Shown: piece by piece, positions 44,082 through 52,828 of the stretch
Layout of the letters: each line of letters starts with the position of its first letter
Numbering within the stretch: the first letter of the stretch is position 1
Source: Desulfurococcales archaeon
Lineage (GTDB): Archaea; Thermoproteota; Thermoprotei_A; Sulfolobales; Desulfurococcaceae
NCBI GenBank assembly: GCA_027022365.1
Contig: JALVYU010000030.1
Location: 1-64,000, forward strand
Direction: 5' to 3'
Length of the DNA stretch: 64,000 nt
The notes under the pieces: generated by a model
Seen by the model: only the letters and a program-made list of their open reading frames with translations
What the model was told of the DNA's origin: nothing
Databases searched by the model: none
Program-made: the position numbers and the translations under genes

Positions 44082-45014
44082 CTACCATAGGCCTTGATCC
44101 CAGATGAACTCTATGACCTCATCATGGGAGGGAACACTATGGCTTCCAAGCCTCGAGACTTTCAGTGCAGCAACAGCATTTGCGTAGATGAGGGCTTTCT
44201 TCAAGCTATAGCCCCTAGAGAGGCCTAGGAGTAGGCCTGCCGCGAAAGCGTCTCCAGCCCCCGTGGTATCAACAACTTTTTCGACAGCGAATGCTGGTAG
44301 CTCGTACTCCTCGCCCCTCCTAGTCTTAGCGTATACACCCTCTTTACCGCGCTTAACGACAACCATTTCCGGGCCATACTCGAGAAGCTTTTCGGCCGCC
44401 TCCTTATAGTCCTCGAGGCCAGTGAGGCTCTTTGCCTCATACCTGTTCGCCAGTATTATATCGACTTTTTCTAGTAGCTCCTTGAGGTTCTCGGCCCCTT
44501 TCCTAGCCAGTACTCTGCCGGGATCCCATGATACAGTAGCACCTGTTTCGTGAGCTATACTTGCAGCGACTATGCTTGTATCGGGCCTAAGACTCGCTAT
44601 GTGCACGTACTTCGCCCTGCTGATCAGGGCTCTGTCCAAGTCGCTTGGTTCAAGCTTCTCGGTAGCGCCCTTGAACCCATACATGATCACTCTGCCGGTC
44701 TTATCTATTATGACGATGGTGAACCCTGTGTCTGCGATACATACTCTGACCCCGGAGACATCCACCCCGTGCCTCATGAGCTCATCCACGACCATTCTTC
44801 CGAAATCGTCGAGGCCTAGCTTCACTATTATTCCGGATCTACCGCCTAGCTTGGTGATATCTATTGCAACATTAGCGGCAGAACCGCCTACACCTCTTGC
44901 CTGCCTCAAGATAGGGCTCTCCTGATCCGGGTTGGCGAAGAACTCTACAATGAATCTTATATCGACCAGTGCGTGGCCGACAGTTACAACGTCTAGGTCT
45001 TTCTTGCCCGTCAT
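44082..45014 (-). CDS. PfkB-family sugar or nucleoside kinase
   Basis: Ribokinase-like enzyme, 310 residues. The substrate glycine pair GVGGSAAN is at about 41-48 and the ATP/anion-hole motif DTTGAGDA is at 249-256, with Asp255 as the catalytic base. Known archaeal members act on 6-phosphofructose, ribose 1-phosphate, nucleosides or ketodeoxygluconate; these cannot be told apart by eye. Next to an FBP-type aldolase it could be a PfkB phosphofructokinase, as in Aeropyrum; with RuBisCO in the window it could be ribose-1-phosphate kinase. It is probably co-transcribed with neither, as 111 bases separate it from the aldolase. Confidence 0.85.
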   Translation of the reverse strand: MTGKKDLDVVTVGHALVDIRFIVEFFANPDQESPILRQARGVGGSAANVAIDITKLGGRSGIIVKLGLDDFGRMVVDELMRHGVDVSGVRVCIADTGFTIVIIDKTGRVIMYGFKGATEKLEPSDLDRALISRAKYVHIASLRPDTSIVAASIAHETGATVSWDPGRVLARKGAENLKELLEKVDIILANRYEAKSLTGLEDYKEAAEKLLEYGPEMVVVKRGKEGVYAKTRRGEEYELPAFAVEKVVDTTGAGDAFAAGLLLGLSRGYSLKKALIYANAVAALKVSRLGSHSVPSHDEVIEFIWDQGLW

Positions 45015-45125
45015 TTCTATATCCCTACAATAACATATTATTTGATCAAATCTGTAAAATAAGGTTCTATTAATGAATAATACTCAAAGATTTCCTAACC
45101 ATGATTTTATCCGTGAAAAATAGGC

Positions 45126-45953
45126 TTACCTTATGAGCTTAACCGCCTCCTCGGGCGTGAGGCCCTCGTGTACAATTGCTATAACTGCTTTCATCATAGC
45201 CTTCGGGTTCGGGTGCTGAAACACGTTTCTCCCTACTACTACGCCTTTACCGCCGGCGGCTATCACGTTATAGACATCCTGTAGGAACTCTATCTCTTTC
45301 TCGCGCTTCGGCCCGCCGCTCATGAGTACAGGGACTCCTGAGGCCGCCTTCACTACTTCTGCAAAGCTATCCCTGTCTCCAGTATAGTATGTCTTTATTA
45401 GGTCGGCGCCGCTCTCCGCCGCGGCTCTTGCACCGTACTTCACTACCTCGACATCATACCTGTTCGTTATCGCTGGGCCTCTCGGATATGCTAGTTGGAG
45501 GCAAGGCAAACCGTATGATTCGGCCGCATTTCTTATAGAGAACCATCTTTCAAGCATTACGTCTTCGAACTGGCTCCCCCAGTAGACGGTCGCAGCGACA
45601 GCATCTGCTCCAAGGGCTACTGCTTCTTCTACGTAGCCGAAAGTACTCTGCAGCAGCCGCTCTTCCTTCGGCCTTAGGTTGGATTTACTCGTGATCTTTA
45701 TTATCATGGCTGTTCTGCCAGCCCATATATCATAGGTTAGCCTGGCCATGCCGGGAAGCATCATTATCGCGTCTACTCCGGCCTCAACAACGGCCTCTAT
45801 TATCGGCCTCGGATCTATCTTCTCACCGGGGAAATCTCTTGGTCCATGCTCTACTCCATGGTCGAAAGCAAATATTACCGCTTTTCCGTCGTTCCCAAGT
45901 ATCCTTTTCAGTCTAACAGTTTTCCCTACATGTGTATAGGTGGGTAGAACCAT
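45126..45953 (-). CDS. DhnA-type class I aldolase (FBP aldolase family)
   Basis: Barrel enzyme of the archaeal class I fructose-bisphosphate aldolase family, about 275 residues. The landmark [16 protein letters not shown] lies at 28-43 and the Schiff-base lysine is probably Lys187 in [16 protein letters not shown] and [13 protein letters not shown] form the phosphate site. Relatives also make aminodideoxyheptulosonate for the aromatic pathway, but the HG-x-E-H pattern favours the FBP group. ATG 45953 is preferred because GGTGA stands five bases before it. Confidence 0.87.
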   Translation of the reverse strand: MVLPTYTHVGKTVRLKRILGNDGKAVIFAFDHGVEHGPRDFPGEKIDPRPIIEAVVEAGVDAIMMLPGMARLTYDIWAGRTAMIIKITSKSNLRPKEERLLQSTFGYVEEAVALGADAVAATVYWGSQFEDVMLERWFSIRNAAESYGLPCLQLAYPRGPAITNRYDVEVVKYGARAAAESGADLIKTYYTGDRDSFAEVVKAASGVPVLMSGGPKREKEIEFLQDVYNVIAAGGKGVVVGRNVFQHPNPKAMMKAVIAIVHEGLTPEEAVKLIR

Positions 45954-46097
45954 GAACATCACCCATGTTATGATATATTGTCATCGTCGTGAATAAGATT
46001 ATCTAAAACCAAATATTTAAACATATAATTATATAATCTCGTGGATGCAAAGAAAAGAAAGAGAAAAGAATATTGAACTAATTGTTTAAATGATTCT

Positions 46098-47183
46098 TTA
46101 AATCGCTAGCTCCTCGAGGAGTTTCTTCCTATCAACAAGCTCTCTCTTCTTCTTGAACAGCCTTGTGCTGAAGTATCTTGCCGCGTAGTCAGGCAGTATA
46201 GTCACGATCTTCTTTCCTTCACCGAGGTTGTACTTCCTAGCTACCTTGATGGCGCATACCACGTTTGCACCGCTACTGATACCGACTGGTAGTGCTTCCA
46301 GCCTGGCGATCTTCCTGGCCATCTCTATTGCCTCGTCACTAGTGGCTGTTACAAAGTCGTTTAGTAGGTACTTGTACCTCTTCACTATGTCCGGTACGAA
46401 GCCGTCGCCCACACCCTCGATCTCGTGGCGGCCCCACGGGCCCTCCTTGCCGGTCTTGAACCATTCTGCAGCTACCGGGCACTCGGCCGGCTCAGCGCCA
46501 ACGACTATTACATCGCGGCACTCCTCCTTAAGCCTCTTAGCTACGCCCATCAGTGTTCCGCCAGTACCTACCTGGGCCACGAATGCGTCGGGACAGCCGA
46601 TCTGGTCCAGGATCTCCTTACCGGTTGTCTCGTAGTGTGCCTGTACGTTTGCCTCATCACCCCACTGGTCAAAGAGGTAGTACTTGTCGGGGTTCTCGGC
46701 GGCTAGCTTCCTGGCTGCCTCTAGTGCTTCTCCAGCATTGCTCTCACCGCCTGGAGTGAATAGGAATTCTGCGCCGAACAGCCTCATGAGCAGGAATCTC
46801 TCTGCGCTCATCTCCTCGGGTATTACTATGAGTACCTTGTATCCTAGGTAGCTCCCGATGGCGGCGAAAGCTATTCCTGTGTTACCGGTTGTCGGTACAA
46901 CGATTGTCATTCCGGGCTTTAGTTCTCCTCTCTCCTCAGCAGCCCTGATCATATAGTAGGCCATCCTGTCCTTGACACTGCCTGTCGGGTTCATGAATTC
47001 TGCCTTAGCCCATATCTCAGCCTTGACGTCTTCGGGCACTACTCGGGATAGTTTAATAATAGGTGTTTTACCGATGCATTCGATTACATTGTTGCATACT
47101 CTTAGGCTCAACCAGTCATCCCTCCCGGGGTATGTTTTTCTTGAGACTATTTGTTGTGCCAGCTCATTAATAATACTAACCAT
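46098..47183 (-). CDS. Cysteine synthase-type PLP enzyme
   Basis: PLP enzyme of the cysteine synthase fold, about 361 residues. The PLP lysine is Lys72 in GSVKDR, the phosphate cradle is VGTGGTLMGV, and the substrate loop is TTGNTG. The C-terminal basic stretch (FKKKREL) and longer size resemble the O-phosphoserine sulfhydrylase of Aeropyrum more than bacterial CysK, so it may make cysteine from O-phosphoserine and sulfide. Cystathionine beta-synthase is a less likely option, since there is no CBS domain. It is in the same broad area as the sulfate activation genes. Confidence 0.85.
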   Translation of the reverse strand: MVSIINELAQQIVSRKTYPGRDDWLSLRVCNNVIECIGKTPIIKLSRVVPEDVKAEIWAKAEFMNPTGSVKDRMAYYMIRAAEERGELKPGMTIVVPTTGNTGIAFAAIGSYLGYKVLIVIPEEMSAERFLLMRLFGAEFLFTPGGESNAGEALEAARKLAAENPDKYYLFDQWGDEANVQAHYETTGKEILDQIGCPDAFVAQVGTGGTLMGVAKRLKEECRDVIVVGAEPAECPVAAEWFKTGKEGPWGRHEIEGVGDGFVPDIVKRYKYLLNDFVTATSDEAIEMARKIARLEALPVGISSGANVVCAIKVARKYNLGEGKKIVTILPDYAARYFSTRLFKKKRELVDRKKLLEELAI

Positions 47184-47329
47184 CAATACCTTGTTATAAG
47201 GTCATGGATTAGCTCTGGCCACGGCTGATATTAGGTGATCTAACCCTCTGCGGGAATATCAATTTCTATCTAATAGTCTTTAGTTGATGAAGGCCGCCTC
47301 GTCTCTATTCAATCCATTATATTAAAACA

Positions 47330-47341
47330 TTATAATATATA
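47330..47341 (+). promoter_or_regulatory. TATA-like box of the molybdenum hydroxylase operon
   Basis: TTATAATATATA would start transcription near 47361, giving a leader of about 35 bases that holds GAGGTGA at 47383-47389 just before the ATC at 47396. Confidence 0.5.
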
Positions 47342-47395
47342 TTCTACTATGATTCTTAGAATATGTTAGATTAGTTCTCGCCGAGGTGAACCAGC

Positions 47396-48283
47396 ATCGC
47401 AAAATTCAGTCTATACAGGCCGAAAAGCCTAGATGACGCCCTGGAATTCCTTAGCAACAATGCTGGCCTTGTGAAGCCCCTGGCGGGCGGCACCGAGCTA
47501 CTACTCCTGATCCGGGACAAGAAGATCCCTACACCAAAGTACCTGCTAGACCTGAACGCCATAAGGAAAGAGCTGAGCTACGTAAAGCTCGAAGAAGACA
47601 AAGTGAGGATAGGCGCGGCCACAACACTCTATGAGCTGAGCCAATCCATTCTCCATAAGGATAAGAGGTATGCCGGCTTCGTCGACGTATTCTACGGCTT
47701 CGCAACCATGGCTATGAGATTCTACGCGACGATAGGTGGAAACATATTATCCGCCACACAATACAATGACTACCTTACACTCCTCACAGTCTATGAACCG
47801 GAACTAGTGTTGGTCAGCAAGGAGGGGGAGAGGAGATTAACGCTCGAACAACTAGTCTTAGACAAGCGTAAACTAGCCATAAAGCCTGACGAGCTCCTCA
47901 AAGAGATCATAATCCCTGTCCCGCCGGAGAACACCAGTAGTAGCTTCATGAAATTCGACCGAAGGAGAATACTGATCGCCGGCGTGGTCACCGGCGCGGT
48001 TCTCCTAACACTCAATGATAACGTGATTGAGGACGTCAAGATATCCTTTGACATGATACGGGAGAAACGCGTACCGGGACGCGCAAAGAAGACAGAGGAG
48101 TTCCTGCGAGGCAAAGAGCTCAGCGAAGAAGTGGTCGAGGAAGCAGCGGAGAAGATCTTGCCCAGCGAGATGGAGAGAGTATCAGACTGGTGGACGACGG
48201 CGGAGTACAGGCTAGACATGTCCAAGGTTGTTTTAAAGCGCAACATATTCCGCGCCGCGAGAAGGATAAGGGGTGGGAAGTGA
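47396..48283 (+). CDS. Molybdenum hydroxylase, FAD subunit, with probable AUC start
   Basis: FAD-binding medium subunit of a xanthine dehydrogenase/aldehyde oxidoreductase type enzyme, about 295 residues. The family's N-terminal FSLYRPKSLDDALEFLSN is followed by the FAD motif LAGGTELL. Between the in-frame TGA at 47387 and GTG 47471 there is no ATG, GTG or TTG, yet the conserved N-terminus is encoded from 47396. There the codon is ATC, six bases after GGTGA (47385-47389), as in normal starts of this genome. A start at GTG 47471 would cut off the conserved first strand. Its TGA overlaps the next ATG by one base. Confidence 0.8.
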   Translation: MAKFSLYRPKSLDDALEFLSNNAGLVKPLAGGTELLLLIRDKKIPTPKYLLDLNAIRKELSYVKLEEDKVRIGAATTLYELSQSILHKDKRYAGFVDVFYGFATMAMRFYATIGGNILSATQYNDYLTLLTVYEPELVLVSKEGERRLTLEQLVLDKRKLAIKPDELLKEIIIPVPPENTSSSFMKFDRRRILIAGVVTGAVLLTLNDNVIEDVKISFDMIREKRVPGRAKKTEEFLRGKELSEEVVEEAAEKILPSEMERVSDWWTTAEYRLDMSKVVLKRNIFRAARRIRGGK

Positions 48284-48822
48284 TGGTCGAAACAATACGT
48301 GTAAACTTAAAGGTTAATGGGAAACAATACGTACTCGACATACCGCCGGACGAGAGACTCATAGACACACTACGCTACAGGCTGGGATTCACGAGCGTCA
48401 AAGAGGGATGTGGACGAGGCGAGTGTGGATCATGTATTGTACTCGTCAACGGCCTTCCGAGGCACAGCTGTCTAACACTGACAGCGACACTGGATGGCGC
48501 GGAAATACTCACGGTCGAAGGACTGGCTCCCGAGGGCAAACTACACGCTATACAGGTAGCGTTCCTCGAGACGCGTGGAGTGCAGTGCGGGTTCTGTACT
48601 CCGGCCTTCATGCTTCTGACTAAGGCTCTCCTCGACAAGACCCTCGATCCCAGCGACGAGGAGATCAAGCAGTGGCTGGCCAGCGCTATCTGCCGCTGTG
48701 GAAGCTACCACTACTACTTCAAGGCCGTCAGGAAGGCTGCCGAGTACTTGAAGAAGGGCAAGATATTGTTTGACGAAAAAGAAGTTAGGAAGAACCTCTA
48801 CAAGCTCCCCCTCCTGAGGTGA
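48283..48822 (+). CDS. Molybdenum hydroxylase, [2Fe-2S] subunit
   Basis: Small iron-sulfur subunit, 179 residues, with two [2Fe-2S] domains. The plant-ferredoxin-like cluster uses Cys43, Cys48, Cys51 and Cys63 (CGRGECGSC), and the helical domain uses Cys102, Cys105, Cys137 and Cys139 (CGFC and CRCGSY). It carries electrons from the molybdenum subunit to FAD. It lies between the FAD and molybdenum genes with one-base and six-base junctions, so all three are made together. ATG 48283 follows GGGTGGGAAG. Confidence 0.92.
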   Translation: MVETIRVNLKVNGKQYVLDIPPDERLIDTLRYRLGFTSVKEGCGRGECGSCIVLVNGLPRHSCLTLTATLDGAEILTVEGLAPEGKLHAIQVAFLETRGVQCGFCTPAFMLLTKALLDKTLDPSDEEIKQWLASAICRCGSYHYYFKAVRKAAEYLKKGKILFDEKEVRKNLYKLPLLR

Positions 48823-48828
48823 TAATGT

Positions 48829-51234
48829 ATGTCTAAGCCCGAATACGTCGAAATAGTTGAGAAGGTCTTCGACAAGACAAGGTCTAAGCCTACCAAGGAG
48901 TTCAAGTACATTGGTAAAGAGATACTGAGATGGGATGCGATCTCGAAAATACGTGGCGAGAAAATATTCGTTGCCGACCTGATAAACTTGTTCAAGAACC
49001 CGGTATTTGTATACAGTGTGAGGACAAAATACGCCCACGCAAGGATAAAGAAGATCGATGTCAGTGAGGCCGAGAAATACCCCGGCGTAATCAAAGTGCT
49101 AACCTATAAGGACATACCCGGCATAAACGATGTAGGATACGTAATACCGGATCAGCCCCTCCTCGCGGACAAAAAGGTGAGATACATAGGAGACACGGTG
49201 GCCCTAGTAATAGCCGAGAGCCTCGAGAACGCCCGTGACGCGGGAGAACTCGTCAACGTGGAGTACGAGCCCCTAGAAGTAATCCTTGACCCCCTAAAGA
49301 TCGTTGAATGGGGAGGCCTGAGGGAGAAAGAACACACACTCATACATGATGAGCGCGGATCAGATGTAGTATCAAGATATAAGATCAGGGCTGGAGACAT
49401 AAAGAAGGCTGAACAAGAGGCAGCAGTAGTCATAGAGAACGAGTATAGGACCCCGATGCAGGAGCACGCCTACATAGAGACCGAGGCGGCAATAGCGATA
49501 CCCGAGCCGAACGGAGGAGTAACGATCTACGCTAAAACACAGTGCCCATTTGACACACGCAGAGCCGTGGCACAAGTGCTCGGCCTACCCTTCAACATGG
49601 TTAGAGTGATAGCCCCCAGCCTCGGAGGAGGATTTGGCGGTGCAGAAGACGTCGGCAACGAAATAGCGGCCAAGGCAGCCCTAGCAGCACTGGTTACGAA
49701 GAGGCCGGCAGTAGTACTGTTCACAAGAGAAGAAAGTATCATAGGCCACGCGAAAAGGCACCCGATGATAGCCAGGTATAAGCACATGGCGGCCAGAGAC
49801 GGGACCCTCCTAGGAGTAGAAGCAGAGATCATACTCGACACCGGAGCATATGCTAGCCTAGGCCCGTTCGTCGGATGGAGAGCAATAGTACACAGCACAG
49901 GACCCTACAGGGTAAAGAACGCCAAGATAGACCTAGCAGTAGTCTACACCAACAAGGTATACGCGGGAGCATTCCGTGGATTCGGCAACCCACAGGTATC
50001 ATTCGCGGTCGAGAGACAAATGGATCTGCTTGCCGAGGAGCTAGGGATAGACCCTGTCGAGATAAGGCTGAAGAACGCGCTCCGCAACGGAGACCGGACA
50101 GTCCACGGCCAGCTCCTAGACCACGGCGTAGGCCTCGTTGAGGCGATACAGAAAGCGGTCGAGGCCGCCAACTGGTACGAGAAGAGGAAGCTATACGCTA
50201 ACCAGAAAGGCCTTCTGAGGAGAGGAATAGGCATAGCGGTAATGTACCACGGCAACAGCATAGGTGCCGAGGGAGCAGACTTCAGCAGCGCCACCATCAT
50301 AATACAGCGCGACGGAAGCATAATCTTCAGGACGGGCCTGACGGACTTCGGCCAGGGAGCTATACAGGGTATAGTCAACATAATAGCCGAGACACTGGGA
50401 GTACCGCCAACATACATCAAGGTAGAATGGCCCGACACCGCCGCAACGCCCGATGCAGGCCCGACGGTGGCGTCTAGATCAACGGTCATGGGCGGTAACG
50501 CGGCCCTAGTAGCAGCATACAGGCTGAGGCAGAGGCTGAACAGGCTGGCCTCGGAGCTCCTAGGATGTGATCCCGAGAAAATAGTGATTGATGCACCAGA
50601 TGTCTACTGCTCCGATGACCCAGAGAACAAGATAACATGGCAGGAACTAGTAGAGCAGAGCTTCTGGAAAGGCGTGCCGCTACAGGAGTTCGGGTACTTC
50701 AGAGCACCACCGGCAGAATGGGATGAGGAGACCGGGCAGGGAGCACCATACATGCACTACACGTTCGGAGCTATCATAAGCGATGTAGAACTAGACATGG
50801 AGACAGGAGTAGTTAGGGTTAAAGAAGCGGTGACAGCCTACGATATAGGCCGCCTCATAAACAAGACAGGAGCAGACCTGCACGCTATAGGAGGCTATAT
50901 CCAGGGAATGGGCTACGCTCTCATGGAGGACCTATACTATTCGCCCGACGGCAAAGTCTATAATGTCAGCCTATCAACATACCACGTACCAACAGCGCTG
51001 GACATACCTGAAAAGATAACGCCAATATGGGTAGAAGCAGGATTCAGGAGGGGGCCCTACGGCGCGAAAGGATTGGGAGAGCCATCAATCGTAGCGATAG
51101 CGCCAAGCATAGCTAACGCAGTAGCCCATGCACTGGGCGGCGGAGTACAGGTTAGCAAAGACGTGAACAAAATACCGCTAACACCCGACTATATCTACAG
51201 CATAATAAAGAAGTATAAGCTACTCGGAAAGTAG
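48829..51234 (+). CDS. Molybdenum hydroxylase, molybdopterin subunit
   Basis: Large catalytic subunit, 801 residues. Molybdopterin sites are LGGGFGGAED near 268 and GAFRGFGNPQ near 380; the base that starts the reaction is probably Glu751 in GLGEPS. The AYxCSFR loop with the Cu-Mo Cys of aerobic CO dehydrogenase is absent, so it is not a CO dehydrogenase. Aldehyde oxidation (as glyceraldehyde oxidoreductase) or purine or xanthine hydroxylation are the options. No XdhC-type maturation gene is seen in the window. GGTGAT is six bases before ATG 48829. Confidence 0.92.
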   Translation: MSKPEYVEIVEKVFDKTRSKPTKEFKYIGKEILRWDAISKIRGEKIFVADLINLFKNPVFVYSVRTKYAHARIKKIDVSEAEKYPGVIKVLTYKDIPGINDVGYVIPDQPLLADKKVRYIGDTVALVIAESLENARDAGELVNVEYEPLEVILDPLKIVEWGGLREKEHTLIHDERGSDVVSRYKIRAGDIKKAEQEAAVVIENEYRTPMQEHAYIETEAAIAIPEPNGGVTIYAKTQCPFDTRRAVAQVLGLPFNMVRVIAPSLGGGFGGAEDVGNEIAAKAALAALVTKRPAVVLFTREESIIGHAKRHPMIARYKHMAARDGTLLGVEAEIILDTGAYASLGPFVGWRAIVHSTGPYRVKNAKIDLAVVYTNKVYAGAFRGFGNPQVSFAVERQMDLLAEELGIDPVEIRLKNALRNGDRTVHGQLLDHGVGLVEAIQKAVEAANWYEKRKLYANQKGLLRRGIGIAVMYHGNSIGAEGADFSSATIIIQRDGSIIFRTGLTDFGQGAIQGIVNIIAETLGVPPTYIKVEWPDTAATPDAGPTVASRSTVMGGNAALVAAYRLRQRLNRLASELLGCDPEKIVIDAPDVYCSDDPENKITWQELVEQSFWKGVPLQEFGYFRAPPAEWDEETGQGAPYMHYTFGAIISDVELDMETGVVRVKEAVTAYDIGRLINKTGADLHAIGGYIQGMGYALMEDLYYSPDGKVYNVSLSTYHVPTALDIPEKITPIWVEAGFRRGPYGAKGLGEPSIVAIAPSIANAVAHALGGGVQVSKDVNKIPLTPDYIYSIIKKYKLLGK

Positions 51235-51239
51235 CTCCC

Positions 51240-51282
51240 GATTCTTTAACCTAATACTCTTTTTCATTTCTTCCCCTCTCCT
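51240..51282 (+). terminator. T-rich stretch after the hydroxylase operon
   Basis: Several T-runs (ATTCTTTAAC, CTCTTTTTCATTTCTT) follow the stop at 51234 within 45 bases. This is a usual form of archaeal terminator. Confidence 0.35.
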
Positions 51283-51383
51283 TCCAATAATAGATTGCAT
51301 TGTATTCAGAACACTTAGAGGCGGAGACGGAGATATTATAGGGTAATTGCTTCTAGGACCCCAGAAAAGGTTCTCGTGGTTGT

Positions 51384-51392
51384 AAAAAAGGA
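51384..51392 (-). terminator. T-run after rbcL
   Basis: On the minus strand, CCTTTTTTACA begins just after the rbcL stop (51399). Confidence 0.35.
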
Positions 51393-51398
51393 CTTGTT

Positions 51399-52730
51399 TT
51401 AGACCGGCTTGGCGAACCCCCATTTCTCGAGGGCGCGTGCCAGCTCCTTGTGTGTCTTGGCGTACTCGTCGAGAGGTATTCCTTTCAGTATAGCTTCTAG
51501 AGACTGTCTTACAGCAGCTGCTCCCGCACGCGGCCCGTCGGGGTGGCCCAGCGTTCCTCCGCCGACCTGTATTACCAGGTCTGTGCCTAGGGCCTCGATC
51601 ACGCCGGGCAGGTTCCCAGGATGCAGTCCTCCAGACGAGACCGGCATGGCTGGCTTGATGTGATGCATTGGCTGTTCTAGGTGGAACTCGTCGTCCGGGT
51701 CTGGCTTGAAGTGTGTCTCCCTAAGAATTCTCGCGTATCTTATGACATCGATCTTTCCGCCCTCCAGCTTGCCTACGCCGGCCGTACCGATATGGAGCTG
51801 GTCTACCCCGATGATCCTATATAGTTTTGCTAAGACGTACATGGATATACCATGGTACGGGTTGCGGGTGAATGCTGCGTGCATTGCGCGGTGAGCATGT
51901 ATTGCTAGACCGTATTCCTCGGCAAGGTCACGTATGTAATTGAGTGCCCCCCAACCAGTAACGACGACATCCACCATTACGTAGGGGTTGCCATAGTCTG
52001 CGACCAGTTTGAGTCTTCTCTTCATCTCCCTTATATCACTGGTTATGTTTGCGAACCAGACCTTTTTTTCACCTGTCTCTTTCTCCGCCTTATCGATTGC
52101 TCTCATGATGGCTTTTGCTCTCTTCTCGAAGCTACAGAAGCTCGGGCTCGTCAGGTTCTCGTCGTCCTTAATATAGTCCATCCCGCCTGTGAGGAGCTCG
52201 ATTGCCAGCTTCTCTACTTCTTCGGGTGAATAGCCTACTTTCGGCTTAGGCACTGTTCCCACGATGGGCCTGTCGTAGACCTTGAATATGTCTCTGACTC
52301 CCTTGATACCCTTGCTGGGCCCCTTGAAGTCCTCGAGGAATACTTTGGGGAAGTATATGTCTTCTAGTCTTAGCCCCGCGACTCGCTTCATCCCGAAGAC
52401 GTTGCCGGCGACGCTCGCTAGGAAGCCTGGCAGGTTGCCCTTCTCGAACAGCTCCACCGGATAGGCTATTCTCACGATCCATGAGCCGTCGCCGAGGTCT
52501 TTGAAGTAGTAAGCCTTCGCGCTTAGCTTCTTGACTCTCTCCGTGTCGTACCATGGATATAGTGTTGTCCAGGTACCAGTACTGCTCTCGGCCGCTACTC
52601 CTCCAGCCGCGTCCTCGATGGTGAATCCCGGCGCCGGCTTGATCCTGAATACAGCGATCACATCGTTATCGGGATCAGGGGTGTAGTTCTTATCAATATA
52701 CTGCTTGTATGGCTCGAAACTGTGATGCAA
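51399..52730 (-). CDS. rbcL: RuBisCO large subunit, archaeal (form III type)
   Basis: Ribulose-1,5-bisphosphate carboxylase, 443 residues. The active-site lysines are at 162 and 164 (GTVPKPKVG); the lysine that is carbamylated is Lys188, with the metal ligands Asp190 and Glu191 in MDYIKDDENL. SGGLHPG and GGGTLGHPDG at the C-terminus form the phosphate sites. All these are conserved, so it is a true RuBisCO, not a RuBisCO-like protein. No small subunit or phosphoribulokinase is seen, so in archaea the likely role is use of ribose from nucleotides. TTG 52730 follows GAGGGGG by five bases. Confidence 0.95.
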   Translation of the reverse strand: MHHSFEPYKQYIDKNYTPDPDNDVIAVFRIKPAPGFTIEDAAGGVAAESSTGTWTTLYPWYDTERVKKLSAKAYYFKDLGDGSWIVRIAYPVELFEKGNLPGFLASVAGNVFGMKRVAGLRLEDIYFPKVFLEDFKGPSKGIKGVRDIFKVYDRPIVGTVPKPKVGYSPEEVEKLAIELLTGGMDYIKDDENLTSPSFCSFEKRAKAIMRAIDKAEKETGEKKVWFANITSDIREMKRRLKLVADYGNPYVMVDVVVTGWGALNYIRDLAEEYGLAIHAHRAMHAAFTRNPYHGISMYVLAKLYRIIGVDQLHIGTAGVGKLEGGKIDVIRYARILRETHFKPDPDDEFHLEQPMHHIKPAMPVSSGGLHPGNLPGVIEALGTDLVIQVGGGTLGHPDGPRAGAAAVRQSLEAILKGIPLDEYAKTHKELARALEKWGFAKPV

Positions 52731-52780
52731 AAGAACCCCCTCTTCAATGCTTGTATTCTATATTGTTATGGTATTGGGAG

Positions 52781-52793
52781 GATTAAATATTGT
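52781..52793 (-). promoter_or_regulatory. TATA-like box of rbcL
   Basis: On the minus strand CAATATTTAATCC lies about 25 bases before a likely transcription start near 52762, with a leader of about 30 bases before TTG 52730. Confidence 0.5.
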
Positions 52794-52828
52794 AGTGTCA
52801 AATAATGGGCTGGAAAACGGTAGATGTG

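Noticed and set aside
47787-48250. Long minus-strand open frames over the molybdenum hydroxylase genes (also 48541-49038 and 49527-49898)
   Set aside because: They are shadows of the clearly conserved subunits; their products have no plausible domain and no ribosome sites.
48829-51234. Aerobic CO dehydrogenase large subunit (CoxL)
   Set aside because: The AYxCSFR active-site loop with the Cu-binding Cys is absent; GAFRGFGNPQ is present, as in xanthine/aldehyde enzymes.
51399-52730. RuBisCO-like protein (form IV)
   Set aside because: All the key residues (Lys162, Lys164, Lys188, Asp190, Glu191) are kept, so it is a true RuBisCO.
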